DNA of 64,000 nt from Pseudonocardia abyssalis (GTDB lineage Bacteria; Actinomycetota; Actinomycetes; Mycobacteriales; Pseudonocardiaceae): assembly GCF_019263705.2 (NCBI RefSeq), contig NZ_JADQDK010000001.1, positions 744,001-808,000 on the forward strand. Reading direction: 5' to 3'. Under the pieces are notes generated by a model. It saw only the letters and a list, made by a program, of their open reading frames with translations, made no database searches and had not been told where the DNA came from. Made by a program: the position numbers and the translations under genes. This document shows positions 1 to 11,800 of this stretch, in pieces. The first letter of the stretch is position 1. Each line of letters starts with the position of its first letter.

Positions 1-3000
1 CCCGGTAGTGCTGGTAGCTCGCCCCGACGAACACGCCGGTGCGTCGCGGCGCCGCGGTCGGCGCGATCCCGGCCGACTCCAGCGCCTCCCATGCGGTGCG
101 CAGCAGCCAGCGGGCCTGGGGGTCGAGCACCTCGGCCTGCTTGGGGAAGAAGTCGAAGAACCGGGCGTCGAACTCCTCGATGTCGTGCAGGAACCCGCCC
201 ACCGGCGGGGTGCCGTCCCACCGGAACTCCGGCGCCGGGCCCACGCCGCTGCCGCCCTCGCACAGCAGCGACCACAGCCCGTCGGCGTCGGCGGCTCCGG
301 GCAGGGCGCAGGAGAAGCCGATGACGGCCATGTCGCGGTCGCGGCCACCGTCGGTGAGGGCCGGGGCCACCGCCTCCTCGACGGCCTGCGCGAGGGCGGC
401 CTCGGCGTCGTCGACGGGCAGCTCCTCGGCCAGCTGCTCCACCACCGTCGGCAGCAGGGCGCGGCAGTCGCGGGCGTCGAGCACGTCCATCGGGGTGATC
501 GCGACGCCGTGAACCTTGTTGATCTCCGCGGCGACCAGCGTGGCCAGCATCGAGTCGAGTCCGGCCGCGGCGAGCGGGCTGGTCGCGGTGATCGACGGGT
601 CGCGCAGCACGGTGCGGACCAGGTCCACCACGGCTGACTCGGCCAGGACCCGGACCGGGGCGGGGACTCGGGGGCGGGAATCGGGGGACTCGCGGGGGTG
701 CGAGGGGGGTACCGGTCGGAACTGCACGCCGTCGAGGGTCAGCAGGACGCGGCCGTCGGCGCCGAGCAGCGACATCCGGCCGCGGCGGGCGCCGTCGGAG
801 GCCGGCGGGTCGGCGGTCAGGTGCACCAGCGCGGCGTCGGCGGGATCGCCGAACGCGACGACCCGCGCCACCGCGACCGGCAGCAGCGTCGAGCCCGGAG
901 CGGCCGGGTCGGCGAGTGTCAGCACCGCCATCGTCTGCAGGGCGGCGTCCAGCGCGGCGACGGCGCGGACGGTCCGGTCACCGGTCAGGGTCAGGCCCGC
1001 GACGACGGCGTCGGCGCCGAACCGGATCCCGGTGACGGGGCGCAGCGGCGCGGCGTACTCCATGTCGCGGGTGCTGAACCAGGCGTAGAGGCCGTCCGGG
1101 TCGAGCTCGCGGGGGCAGGCACGGGCCAGCTCGTCGGCCGATACGACCGGCGGGGCCTCGGGGGCCGGACCACCGAGCGTCAGGTGCCCGATCACGCGGT
1201 CGCGGTGCCGGAACGCGGCGGTCCGGCCCGACCGGTCGATCGTCACGGGCGCATCGCCCGCGCCCCGGGCGGTGAACGCGACGTCTTCGAGCACCGGCTC
1301 CACCGCCAGCGCCAGGGCCATCAACAGGGCGGCGGGGACGGTCTCCTGCCCCAGCACGACGTGCGCGCCGATCACGGTCCGCCGGGCCGCGTCGGTATCG
1401 GGGACGGCCGGCGCCCGGAAGGGGTACGGCGGCAGCGTCAGCCGCCCGCCGGGGGAGCGGAACCCGTTGCGGGGCAGCACCTTCTCCCCGGCGACGAAGC
1501 GGGCCGCGAGCCCGTCGGCGTCCACCACCTGCTCGCCGCGGACGACGGCCCCGGCGACGGCGTGCCGCAGCCCGACCGCCAGCTCGGCGGCATCCGCACC
1601 CAGCACGGCGACGCGGTGGGCGAGGTGCTGGCGCCCGGTCGCGGCCGACGCGCAGAGCGCCCGCACGTCCACCCCGCTGCCGACGAGCGCGCCGACGTCG
1701 GCCACGCGCCGGGCCAGTGCCTCGGCGGTGTGCGCGGAGAGCAGCAGCACGTGCTCGCCCTCGTCGGCGGTGTCGCCGGAGGGTCCGGGACCGGTCGCGA
1801 GGTGCTCCTCGACGACGACGTGGGCGTTGGTTCCGCCCATCCCGAACGCGCTGATCCCGGCGCGCCGCGGGCCGTCCGAGCGCCACGGGACCGGCTCGAC
1901 GGGCACGGTGAGCGCACCCGACGACAGGTCGACGTGCGCACTCGGCTCCCCGTAGCCCGCGAGGCCGGGGATCTCGCCGTGCTCCAGGCACAGCAGCACC
2001 TTGACCAGCCCGGCCAGCCCGCTCGCCGGCTCCAGGTGCCCGATGTTGGCCTTGACCGACCCGAGCCGCACGGGCCCGGTGCGCGCCGGGTCGCCGCCGA
2101 AGACCTCGGTGAGCGCGGCGACCTCGATCGGGTCGCCGAGGCGCGTGGCGGTGCCGTGGGTCTCGACCAGCGAGACGTCCGACGGCGCGAGGCCCGCGTC
2201 GGCGAGAGCGGCCCGCACGACCGCGACCTGCGCCTCGCTGCGGGGCACCGGCAGTGCGCTGCCGCGGCCACCGTGGTTGACCGCGGCGCCGCGGAGGACG
2301 CCCCAGATGCGGTCGCCGTCGTGCTCGGCGTCGGCCAGGGGTTTGAGCAGCACCGCGACGGCACCCTCGCCGGGCACGAAGCCGTCGGCGCGGGCGTCGA
2401 AGGGGCGGGGCCGCGTCGACGACAGCGCGCCGAGCTGGCTCAGGCTGCGGTAGTACCAGGGCGTCAGGCCGACGTGGCAGGCGGCGACGATCGCGGCACC
2501 GCACTGCCCGGCCCGCAGCGCCGCCATCGCCTGCGCGACCGCGACCAGCGACGACGAGCACAGGGTGTCCACGGTCTGGGACGGCCCGGTGAGGTCGAGG
2601 GTGTAGGAGATCCGGTTGGCGAGCACGGCGTTCATCGAGCCGAGCGCGGTGTGCGGGCCGACGGTGTCGAGGCCGGTGGCGTCGCGGTGGTGGGTGTAGG
2701 TCGCCCCGACCCAGACCCCGACGTCGCGGCGTCCGGCCAACCCGCCCTCCTGCAGCACCGACCAGGAGTGCTCCAGCAGCAGCTTCTGCTGCGGGTCCAT
2801 GTCCTGCACCTCGCGGACGGACAGGCCGAAGAAGCGGGGGTCGAGCCGGTCGACCTGGTCGACGAACGCGCCGCTGCGGCAGTAGGTGCCCGTCATGTCG
2901 ACGGACCGCTCCTGCACGTGGGCGTCGACGTCCCAGCGCTCGGCCGGCACGTCGGTGAACGCGTGCCCGCCCGCGCGGAGCATCGCCCAGAAGCCGGCGA

Positions 3001-5872
3001 GGTCCTCGGCGCCGGGGAGGTCGCCGGAGACGGCGACGACGGCGATCGCGCCCGACCGGTCGTCGCGGACCGTGCTGGCGCGGCCTGCCGCACCGCCCGG
3101 GGCGGCACCGACCGGGGCCGCGCCACCCCGCGCCGTCGCGGCGGGTGCGACGACAGGTAGCGCCGGAGTCGGGACGGGTGGCTCGTCCGAGGCGAGGGCC
3201 GTCGCGCCGGACCCGGCGAAGGCCGGACGCTGGTCGGCCTGCGGGGCCTCGGGCACCGCGATGACGGCGGCGACGGCGGGGGCGGTGACGGCGGCGGCGG
3301 GAACCGGGACCGCCGGTGCCGGGGGAGCGGCTCCGTAGCGGCGGACGAGCGCCTCGGTCAGCTCGTCGACGTCGGCGTACTCCAGGAACAGGGTGGCGGG
3401 CAGGTCGGTGCCCCACAGACGGGTCAGCTCCTCGGCCAGCTCCACGCTCATGATCGAGTCGACGCCGAAGTCGGTGAGCGGTGCGTCGCCGTCGATCTTC
3501 CGCACGCCCAGGCGGGTGACCAGGAACGCCGTCAGGGCGGCGCGGACGGCCTCGTCGTCCGCGGCCGCGGTGACCGCATCCGCCGTGGCGGGCGCGGTCG
3601 GGGTGAGCGGCACAGCGGCGGTGACGGGCACAGCGGCGGTGACGGGCACAGCGGCGGTGACGGGCACAGCGGCGGTGACGGGCACAGCGGTGACGGGCGC
3701 GGCGGGGGCGACCGACGCGGCGGGGAGGTCCGATACGGCCGGAGCGGGCGCCGCCGGCACCTCGCCCGGCTTCGCGTCCGGGTACGCGACCACGAGCTGC
3801 CGTTCCCCGGTGCGCAGCACCGTGATCATCGCGTCCAGCGCCTCCGCGGTGCCCAGCGGACGGACCCCCCGGCGGCGCAACTGCTCCGCCACCGCGACGC
3901 CCATGCCGATCTCGCCCCACAGGCCCCAGTCGATGCTGACCCACGGTGCACCGGCGGCGTGCGCGACGGCGTCGAGGTAGGCGTTGGCGGCGGCGTACCC
4001 GCCCTGGCCGAGGTTGCCGAACGTGCCCGACACCGACCCGAACAGCACCGCGAAGTCCAGCTCCAGCCCCTCCACGGCGGCGGCGAGCTCGCGCACCCCG
4101 TCGACCTTCGGGGCCAGCACCGCGGCGACGTCCTCGCGGGTCGCGGTGCGCAGCAGGCCGTCGCGGAGCGTGCCCGCGGCGTGCAGGACGCCGTGCAGTG
4201 CCCCTCGCTCCGCGCGGATCGCGGCGACGACCTCGCGCAGCCCGCCGGGGGTGTTGACGTCGGCGGCGCGGTGGTCGACCGCGCAGCCGTGCGCGGTGAT
4301 CGCGGCGACCGCGGCCGGGTCGACGTCCCGCCCGCCCGACCGGCTGACCAGCGCGACCGACCCGGCGCCCGCGTCCGCGAGCCGCTCGGCGACGGCGAGC
4401 CCGAGGCCGCCGTGCCCGCCGAGGACCAGGTAGTGCCCGCCACGGCGGACCGGGTGCGGTCCGGGCGCGGGCTCGGTGACGAACTCGCGCACCGGCTCGT
4501 ACCGGACGCCGTCACGCAGCGCGACCTCGACCGGCCCGTCGCCGAGGCAGGCGGCGAGCGAACCGAGCGATGCGGCGTCCACGTCGACGATCCGGGGCTT
4601 CAGGCCGGGGTACTCGATCGCGGCCGTGCGCAGCAGGCCCCACAGCGCGGCGCGCGCGGGCGTCGGGCGGTCGCCGTCGAGGACCGCCTGCCCGTCGCGG
4701 GTCACCACGACGAACCGCGCGCCGGAGCGCTGCCGCTTCGCCAGCGCGACGAGCGCTCCGAGGACGTCGAACAGGCCGGCGTCGAACTCGTCGGCCTCGT
4801 CGCGGGCCGGGCCGGCGCCGAACGCGTGCACGACGCCCGCGAGCTTCGTCGCACCGTCGGAGGTCAGCTCGTTCCACAGGGCGGCGTGATCGGACCGCCG
4901 CCCCACCTCGACGACGTGCGCGCCGCCCTCGCGCAGGGTCCGCACGACCGGGGCGAGCGTGCCCTCGTGCAGCACCACCCACGTGCCGGTCGGGACGGTC
5001 GCGGCGGCGGGGGCCGCCGTCCACCGGATCCGGCTGATCAGCGACGACACCGCGGCCGCGCCGGGCGACGACACCGCGGCCGCGCCGGGCGACGAGCCGC
5101 TGACGAGCGGCGACACCCGGGCCGCACCGGGCAGCGAGCGCATCCGCACCCCCGTCAGCTCGGCGACGACGACGCCGTCCGCGTCGAGCAGCACCGCGTC
5201 GGCGACGGAGTACGCGCCCTCCACCGCGGTGCGCCGCACGCGCACGGTCACCCCGTCCGCGCAGCGACCGTGCAGCGCGATCCGGGCCATCCCGATCGGC
5301 AGCATCGGCCGCGGGGGGTTCCCGGAGGCGAGGTCCTGCAGCGCGACGCTGACGACCTGCAGCACGGCGTCGAGCAGCAGGGGGTGGCCGAACCAGCGCG
5401 GTCCGTCGTCGGCCGCGACGGTGGCCTCGGCGGCGCCGTCGGCCACGGTCAGCGCCGTGACGGTGCGGAACGCCGGGCCGTAGTGCAGGCCGTTCGCGTC
5501 CCACTCCGCGTAGAGGCGGTCGACGGGGAACGCGGTGCCCTCCACCGCGGGCGGGGCCGTGGGGACCTCGACGTCGAGGGTCCGCCCGGTGCCCGAGGAC
5601 ACCACCCGGCCCCCGGTGCCGAGCTCGAACCGGGCCCCGGCGACGTCCAGGCCCACCGTCGCGCTGTCCCCGTCGGGGACCGCGACCGGCCGGACGAACG
5701 CGACGTCGGTCAGCTCGACCGGCGCGAACGACGCCCGCCCGCTCACCGCCACCAGCGCCAGCTCCAGCTGGACCGACGCCGGCAGGATCCCGGCGCCCCC
5801 CGAGCGGTGCTGGGCGAGGAACACCTCGTCGGCGGCGAAGGTCTTCTCGTAGTGCTCGACCCGGTTCGTCAC
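1..5872 (-). CDS. Modular polyketide synthase, second synthase protein (C-terminus beyond the window)
   Basis: About 1957 residues lie in the window and no stop is reached. The order read is DH (about 1-250, H-x3-G-x4-P near residue 20, D-x3-Q near 168), KR (about 300-690, VLGGHGGLG, catalytic Ser/Tyr/Asn region with GGYAAANA), ACP (DSIM near 806), KS (about 940-1350, DTLCSSSL, THGTAT, NIGHLEPASG), DH (about 1500-1717, HVVLGQETVP, LDAALQ), ACP (LDSM near 1770), and a further KS from about 1850 to the edge. The second module lacks both AT and KR. The GTG start overlaps the stop of the upstream synthase (GTGA), and the protein begins inside a DH domain whose first strand lies at the end of the preceding protein. 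The KR shows LRD in the LDD position, which keeps the key Asp (B-type is inferred). The two proteins act in one assembly line. Confidence 0.93.
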   Translation of the reverse strand, partial: MTNRVEHYEKTFAADEVFLAQHRSGGAGILPASVQLELALVAVSGRASFAPVELTDVAFVRPVAVPDGDSATVGLDVAGARFELGTGGRVVSSGTGRTLDVEVPTAPPAVEGTAFPVDRLYAEWDANGLHYGPAFRTVTALTVADGAAEATVAADDGPRWFGHPLLLDAVLQVVSVALQDLASGNPPRPMLPIGMARIALHGRCADGVTVRVRRTAVEGAYSVADAVLLDADGVVVAELTGVRMRSLPGAARVSPLVSGSSPGAAAVSSPGAAAVSSLISRIRWTAAPAAATVPTGTWVVLHEGTLAPVVRTLREGGAHVVEVGRRSDHAALWNELTSDGATKLAGVVHAFGAGPARDEADEFDAGLFDVLGALVALAKRQRSGARFVVVTRDGQAVLDGDRPTPARAALWGLLRTAAIEYPGLKPRIVDVDAASLGSLAACLGDGPVEVALRDGVRYEPVREFVTEPAPGPHPVRRGGHYLVLGGHGGLGLAVAERLADAGAGSVALVSRSGGRDVDPAAVAAITAHGCAVDHRAADVNTPGGLREVVAAIRAERGALHGVLHAAGTLRDGLLRTATREDVAAVLAPKVDGVRELAAAVEGLELDFAVLFGSVSGTFGNLGQGGYAAANAYLDAVAHAAGAPWVSIDWGLWGEIGMGVAVAEQLRRRGVRPLGTAEALDAMITVLRTGERQLVVAYPDAKPGEVPAAPAPAVSDLPAASVAPAAPVTAVPVTAAVPVTAAVPVTAAVPVTAAVPLTPTAPATADAVTAAADDEAVRAALTAFLVTRLGVRKIDGDAPLTDFGVDSIMSVELAEELTRLWGTDLPATLFLEYADVDELTEALVRRYGAAPPAPAVPVPAAAVTAPAVAAVIAVPEAPQADQRPAFAGSGATALASDEPPVPTPALPVVAPAATARGGAAPVGAAPGGAAGRASTVRDDRSGAIAVVAVSGDLPGAEDLAGFWAMLRAGGHAFTDVPAERWDVDAHVQERSVDMTGTYCRSGAFVDQVDRLDPRFFGLSVREVQDMDPQQKLLLEHSWSVLQEGGLAGRRDVGVWVGATYTHHRDATGLDTVGPHTALGSMNAVLANRISYTLDLTGPSQTVDTLCSSSLVAVAQAMAALRAGQCGAAIVAACHVGLTPWYYRSLSQLGALSSTRPRPFDARADGFVPGEGAVAVLLKPLADAEHDGDRIWGVLRGAAVNHGGRGSALPVPRSEAQVAVVRAALADAGLAPSDVSLVETHGTATRLGDPIEVAALTEVFGGDPARTGPVRLGSVKANIGHLEPASGLAGLVKVLLCLEHGEIPGLAGYGEPSAHVDLSSGALTVPVEPVPWRSDGPRRAGISAFGMGGTNAHVVVEEHLATGPGPSGDTADEGEHVLLLSAHTAEALARRVADVGALVGSGVDVRALCASAATGRQHLAHRVAVLGADAAELAVGLRHAVAGAVVRGEQVVDADGLAARFVAGEKVLPRNGFRSPGGRLTLPPYPFRAPAVPDTDAARRTVIGAHVVLGQETVPAALLMALALAVEPVLEDVAFTARGAGDAPVTIDRSGRTAAFRHRDRVIGHLTLGGPAPEAPPVVSADELARACPRELDPDGLYAWFSTRDMEYAAPLRPVTGIRFGADAVVAGLTLTGDRTVRAVAALDAALQTMAVLTLADPAAPGSTLLPVAVARVVAFGDPADAALVHLTADPPASDGARRGRMSLLGADGRVLLTLDGVQFRPVPPSHPRESPDSRPRVPAPVRVLAESAVVDLVRTVLRDPSITATSPLAAAGLDSMLATLVAAEINKVHGVAITPMDVLDARDCRALLPTVVEQLAEELPVDDAEAALAQAVEEAVAPALTDGGRDRDMAVIGFSCALPGAADADGLWSLLCEGGSGVGPAPEFRWDGTPPVGGFLHDIEEFDARFFDFFPKQAEVLDPQARWLLRTAWEALESAGIAPTAAPRRTGVFVGASYQHYR
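3609..3695. repeat. 18-nt tandem repeat in the PKS linker
   Basis: Four exact 18-nt units beginning GGCACAGCGGCGGTGACG at 3609, 3627, 3645 and 3663 are followed by a 15-nt shortened unit. In the PKS frame each unit encodes a PVTAAV-like hexapeptide, giving an Ala/Pro/Val/Thr-rich flexible linker between the KR and the ACP. Exact identity of the units suggests recent slippage expansion. Confidence 0.9.
5041..5092. repeat. 24-nt direct repeat in the PKS DH-KR linker
   Basis: Two identical 24-nt copies (5041-5064 and 5065-5088) begin GCGACGACACCGCGG, and a third copy starts at 5089. In frame they encode a repeated SSPGAAAV segment between the DH and KR domains, so the duplication lengthens an unstructured linker without changing frame. 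Confidence 0.85.
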
Positions 5873-8800
5873 GATTCCTCGCTTCGGGAGAACAGACGAT
5901 CGAAGAACGGGTGCCCGGCCTCGTCGTCGGTGGTGGGAGAGGGCAGCGCCGAGAGCGGGCGGCGGTCGAACGGGTACGTCGGCGCCGACACCGTGCGGTG
6001 CGGCTTGCCGGCGTGGTGCCCGGCCAGGTCGACCTGGGTGGCCCCGCCGTTGTGGTGGGCCACGAGGTTCTGGTGCAGGTGCGCGGCGCCGCCGGTGCGG
6101 TGCAGCGTGGTGCGGCAGGTCGGGGCGGTGCGCGATACCCCGGCCAGGAGCTGCCCGGTGAGCGGGGCCAGCACGGGGTGCGGACCGATCTCCCACCAGG
6201 TGTGACCGTCGCCCGCCACCTCGTGCAGCGCGCGGACGGCCGGCGCGAACAGCACCGGTCGCCGGATCGCCTCGGCGTAGGACCGGGGGTCCGCGGCCGA
6301 CTCCGGCGTGTGCAGCGCGCCGGTGAGCGTGGACGCGAACGGGATCACCGGGGCCCGCAGCGTCGTGGCGGCGAGGGCCTCGGCGAACGGCTCGACCGCC
6401 CCCGCCATCGCCGCGGAGTGGAACGCGTGGCTGACCGTCAGCGGCGTGACGGGGTGCGCGCACGCCGCCCGGAACCGCGCGAGCGACTCCGCGGGCCCGC
6501 TGACCGTCGTGTTCGTCGGCGAGTTGTGCGCCGCGATCTCCAGGTCACCGAAGCCCGCCAGTGCCGCCGCGGTGGCGTCGGCGTCGGCGTGCACGACCGC
6601 CATCGACCCGGTCGAGGGCTGCGCGTTCATCGCCGCGCCGCGCTGCGCGACCAGCCGCAGCAGGTCGGGCAGCGTGAGCACGCCCGCCGCCCAGGCCGCC
6701 GTCAGCTCGCCGACGCTGTGCCCGGCGACGTGGTCGGGCCGCACCCCCCACGCCGCGAGCAGCCGCACCAGCGCCACCTGCGTGGCGACGATGCCGGCCT
6801 GGGCGTGGTCGGTGCGGGTCAGCTCCGCCGAGCGCTCGCCGTGCAGCAGGTCGGTGAGCCCCGGGAGGTGCTGCGCGCACTCGTCGATCGCGTCCCGGAA
6901 CACCGGCTCGGTCGCGTACAGCGCGCGCCCCATGCCCGCGTACTGCGAGCCCTGGCCGGTGAACAGGAACGTCACCGGGGGAGCGGGGCGGTGGCTGTGC
7001 TTGACGACCGGGGTCGTGCCGGACGCGACCGCGCCCAGCGCCGCGACGAGCTCGTCACGGGTCCCGGCCACCACAGCGGTCCGGAAGCGGTGCGGCGTCC
7101 GGCCGGTGTTGGCGGTGTAGGTGAGGTCGCCCAGGCCCGTCCCCGGGTGCCCGGTGACGTGCTCGGCGTAGCGCCCGGCCAGTGCGCGGACGCCGTCCTC
7201 GGTCGGCGCGGTGAGCCGCAGGACGTGGCTCTCGCCCTCGATCTCGGCGACGGTCTCGCGGGCCGGAGCCTCCTCGATGACGACGTGCGCGTTGACGCCG
7301 CCCATCCCGAACGCGGACAGCGCGGCCCGGCGCGGGGCCCCGCCGCGCAGCCACGGGACCGGGCCGGTCGCCGGGTAGAACGGGGTCTCCTCGAAGCGGA
7401 TGTGGTCGTTGGGGCGGTCGACGTGCAGGGTCGGCGGGATCGTCTCGTGCCGCAGCGCGAGCAGGATCTTGGTCAGGCCGGCCAGTCCGGCGGCGGGCTC
7501 CAGGTGCCCGATGTTGGTCTTGAGCGAGCCGATCGCGCAGAACTGGGTGCGGTCGGTGTGCCGGCGCCAGGCGCGGGTGAGGCCGTCGACCTCGATGGGG
7601 TCGCCCAGCGGTGTCCCGGTGCCGTGCGCCTCCAGCATCGCGATGGTGTCCGGCTCGACGCCCGCGTCGCGCAGGGCCGCGGTGACGACGTCGTGCTGGG
7701 CGGTGCTGTTGGGCACGGTCAGGCCGTTGGTGCGCCCGCCGTGGTTGACCGCGGTGCCCTTGATCACCGCGTGCACCCGGTCGCCGTCGCGCCGGGCGTC
7801 GACGAGGGGCTTGAGGATCATCGTGACGACGCCCTCGCCGGGCACGAACCCGTCGGCGTCGTTGTCGAACGCCCGCGACGACCCGGTCGGCGAGAACGAC
7901 CGCAGCCGCGAGCCGAGCTGGAAGTACTGCGGTGACATCGCCATGTGCACCCCGGCCACGACGGCCGCCTCGCACTCGCCGTCGCGCAGGCTGCGGACGG
8001 CGGTGTGCAGGGCGACCAGCGACGACGAGCAGAGCGTGTCGATCGTCATGCTCGGCCCGTGCAGGTCGAGGAAGTAGCTGACGCGGTTGGCGAGGATCGC
8101 GTTGTGGTTGCCGAGCCCGGCCGCGGTCTGCACGACGTCACCGACGACCTGGTCGCGGTAGTGCTGGTAGCTGGCGCCGACGTAGACGCCCACCGCCCGG
8201 CCCTCGGTGCGGCCCGAGAGGCCCGCGTCCTCCATCGCCCGCCACGCCGACTGCACGAGGTGGCGCTGCTGGGGGTCGATCCACTTCGCCTCGTTGGGGG
8301 CGATGCGGAAGAACGGGGCGTCGAAGGCGGTGAGGTCGTCGACGAACCCGGCGCGACGCAGGTAGACCGTGCCCGGCGTCGCGTCGTCGGAGTAGTACTC
8401 GTCGAGGTTCCAGCGCTCGGCCGGGACCTCGCGCAGGCAGTCGCGCTCTCCGATCAGGACGTCCCACAGGGCGTCCGCGTCGGCTGCGCCGGGGAACACC
8501 CCGTCCATGCCGACGATCGCGATGTCGTGGCGGTCGGTGACGGGAGCGGGCTCGGCCGCGACCTGTAACGAGCGGACGGGGGCGGCCGGCTCCGGCGCCG
8601 CCACCACCTCGGGCGCAGGCTCCTGCTCACTCGGCTCACTCGGCGCCCCGGTCACGCCGTACTCCGTGCGCAGCTCCTCGACCAGCGCCTCGATCGTGCC
8701 GACCTCCAGCACCAGCGTCACCGGGATCTCCACGCCGAGGCGGGCCCGGAGGTCCTGGGCGAGCGAGACGGCGAGCATGGAGTCGAGCCCCTGCTCCTGC

Positions 8801-11800
8801 AGCGGCACGTCGGGCTCGAGGTCGTCGGCGTCGACCTCCAGGCTCTCCGCCACCCAGTGGGTGACGGCCTCGACGAGGTTCGGCCCCCGCCGCGCCGGCG
8901 GGACGAGGGCCGCTGTCCCGGCCGGGCCCCCCGGTCCCACGCCCGTCACGAGAGTGCCGTTCGATCCGCCCGGTTGGACGAGAGTGCCGTTCGCCCCGCC
9001 CGGCTGCACGGGAGTGCCGGCCGTCGCCGGGGTGGCGCCGGTCGGCCCGGCCGCTGCGGCCGGGCCGTCCGCCGTGCGGGCCGCGGTGATCCGCTTCCAG
9101 GTCATGCGGTGCACCTGGACGACGGGGCGGTCGCCGTCGAGCACGACCAGGCTCGCGGTGACCAGGTCACCGCCGCCGCCCTCGCGCCGGGCGTACACCC
9201 GGGCGCGGCGGGGGATCGGGCCGAGCACCGACAGCTGCGCCACCGCGAAGGGCACGTACAGCCCCTGCGCGCCGCAGGCGGCGAGCGCCACCTGGAACGC
9301 GCCGTCGAGCAGCCGGGCGTCGACGGGCTCGGTGTCGGTCCCGCCCTCCAGCGTCCCGACGGCCTGTCCGGGCGCGGTGTGCAGCTCCCGCACGCAGCGG
9401 AAGCCGGGGCCGTAGCGCAGGCCGTCGCGCTCGAAGGAGCGGTAGGTCCGGTCGAGGTCGACGGCGGTGAACCCGGCGAGGCCGGGCGGCACCAGGTCGG
9501 GCCGGGGATCGGCGGGGGAGCCGAGCTCGGCGTCGCAGGTCATGGCGCCGGAGCCGTCGCGGAAGACGACCGCCGCACCGTCGACGCGGCCGGTCAGCCG
9601 GGTCGGGGGCCGCACGATCGCGCGGAACGTGATGTCCTCGAGCCCGAACGCGGTCCGGCCGAGCAGCGCCGCGACCTTGCCCGGGTAGGCGGCGCCGGGC
9701 AGCGTCTCCTCGCCGAGGACGACGTGCTCGTCGGCCTCGGTGAGCCGGCTCCACACCAGCCCGCCCGTCCCGTCGGGCTCACCCGGCGCGGTCCACGCCG
9801 CGGGGGCCGCGGGCTCCAGCCACAACCGGGTCGGCTCGTGCGGCGCGGTCGGGAACCGCACTCCCGCCCGTGCGCCGTCGGGGGCCAGGTCCTCGCCGTC
9901 GGCGAAGCGCCGGGCCAGCAGGTCGAGCGCGGCGCGGTCGCCCGCCACGGGCAGCGGCGCGGTCCGGCGGGTGCCGGGGGCCGCGGTACCCGCGTAGGAC
10001 GAGCGGCTCGTGCGCGCACCCGCCAGGAACAGCATCAGCTTGTCCTCGAGCTGCTCCAGGCTCTCCACCACGCACGCGAACCGGTGCGCGGCGGGGGCCC
10101 GGCGCCTGCTCGCGGCGCACAGCGGGGCCAGCGGTGGGCAGTGCGGTGAGCGCAGCAGCAGGACGAGTCGCTCGACGAGCACGTGCAGCGACTCCGCCGA
10201 GCCCGCCGAGAGCGTCAGCAGCCCCGGCCCCTCGACGCCGTCCGGGACGCCCGGGGCGCCCGCGAGCACCACGTGCCCGTTGACGCCGCCGAACCCGAAG
10301 CTGCTCACGCCCGCGACCCGCGGACCGGCCCACGGCACCGTCCGGTCCGGCACGAACAGCGCCGACTCCTCGAACCGGAACCGCGAGTTCGGCACCTCCA
10401 GGTTCGCCGACGCGGGGACGGACCCCGCCTGCAGCGCCAGCACCGTCTTGATCAGCCCGGCCATCCCGGCCGCGGGCTCCAGGTGCCCGACGTTGGTCTT
10501 GACCGACCCGACCGCCACCGACGCCCGCGCCGCCCCGCCGAGCACCGCGTGCAGGGCCTCCAGCTCGATGAGGTCGCCGAGCTGGGTGCCGGTGCCGTGC
10601 GCCTCGATGTAGCCGAGGCCGCCCTCGGGCACGCCCGCCGCGGTCAGCGCCCGGCGGATCACCTCGGTCTGCGCGGTCGCGCTGGGCGCGGTGAGGAACC
10701 CGGAGCTCGCCCCGGTGTGGTTGACGGCGACGCCGCGGACGACCGCGAGCACCGGGTCGCCGTCGCGCTCGGCGTCGGCGAGGCGCTTGAGCACGAGCGC
10801 GCCCGCGCCCTCGCCGCGGACGTAGCCGTCGGCGCCGTCGTCGAAGGCCCGGCAGACCCCGCGCGGGGACAGCATCCCGTTGCGCTTGAACGACCGCGTC
10901 TTCGACGGTGTCAGGATCAGGTTCGCCGCGCCGACCACGGCGGCGTCGATCTCGCCCGCGCGCAGCTGCAGCGCGGCCTGCTGCAGCGCCACCATCGACG
11001 ACGAGCACGCCGTGTCGACGGTCGAGCTGGGACCGGTCCAGTCGAAGGTGTGGGAGAGGCGGTTGGCCAGCATGGAGATCGCGGTGCCGGTCGCGGTGTG
11101 CGGGTCGGCGTGGCCGATGCTCGCCGCGACGATCTCCGGGAAGTCGCTGGCGATCGTGCCGACGAAGACGCCGGTGTTGCGTCCCAGCGTGCGGCTGTCG
11201 TGCCCGCAGCTCTCCAGCGCCTCGTCGGTGACCTCCAGCAGCATCCGCTGCAGGGGGTCCAGGCGGCGGGCCTCGCGCTCGGAGATGCCGAACCGGGCCG
11301 CGTCGAACAGCTCGACGCCGTCGACCCAGCCGGAGGGCACCTCGTCGCCCTCGGTCCAGAGCCCGGCCCAGCCGCGGTGCCCGGCCGGCGCGTCGCCGAC
11401 GTGGGTGCGGCCGGCGGCCAGGTTGGCCCAGAACTCGTCGGGCGTCGCGGCACCGGGGAAGCGGCAGGCCATCCCGATGATCGCGACGGCGTCACCGGAG
11501 CGCTCCTGCGGCGCGGCCGGCTCGGGAACCGGGGCCGGTTCGGGCCCGGCCCCGGACTCGGCGTCCAGGCCCAGCAGCCCCACCAGCTTCGCGGGGGTGC
11601 CGGTGGCGAAGATCGCCGTCGGGCTCACCTCGACGCCCAGCTCCCGACCGAGCGCGGTGGCCGCGATCGTCACGTTGGCGGAGTCGCCGCCGAGGTCGAA
11701 GAAGTTGTCCTCGTCGCCGAGCGGGTCGACGCCGAGCACCTCGCCCAGGATCCGCGCCAGCGCGGCGCCGGGGCGCTCGGCCGGCGGCCCGGCGGTCACG

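Noticed and set aside
978..3944. Long Arg-rich minus-strand frame of 988 codons
   Set aside because: It lies antiphase to the PKS frame, which gives DH, KR, ACP and KS motifs; the composition is Arg/Pro-rich without motifs.
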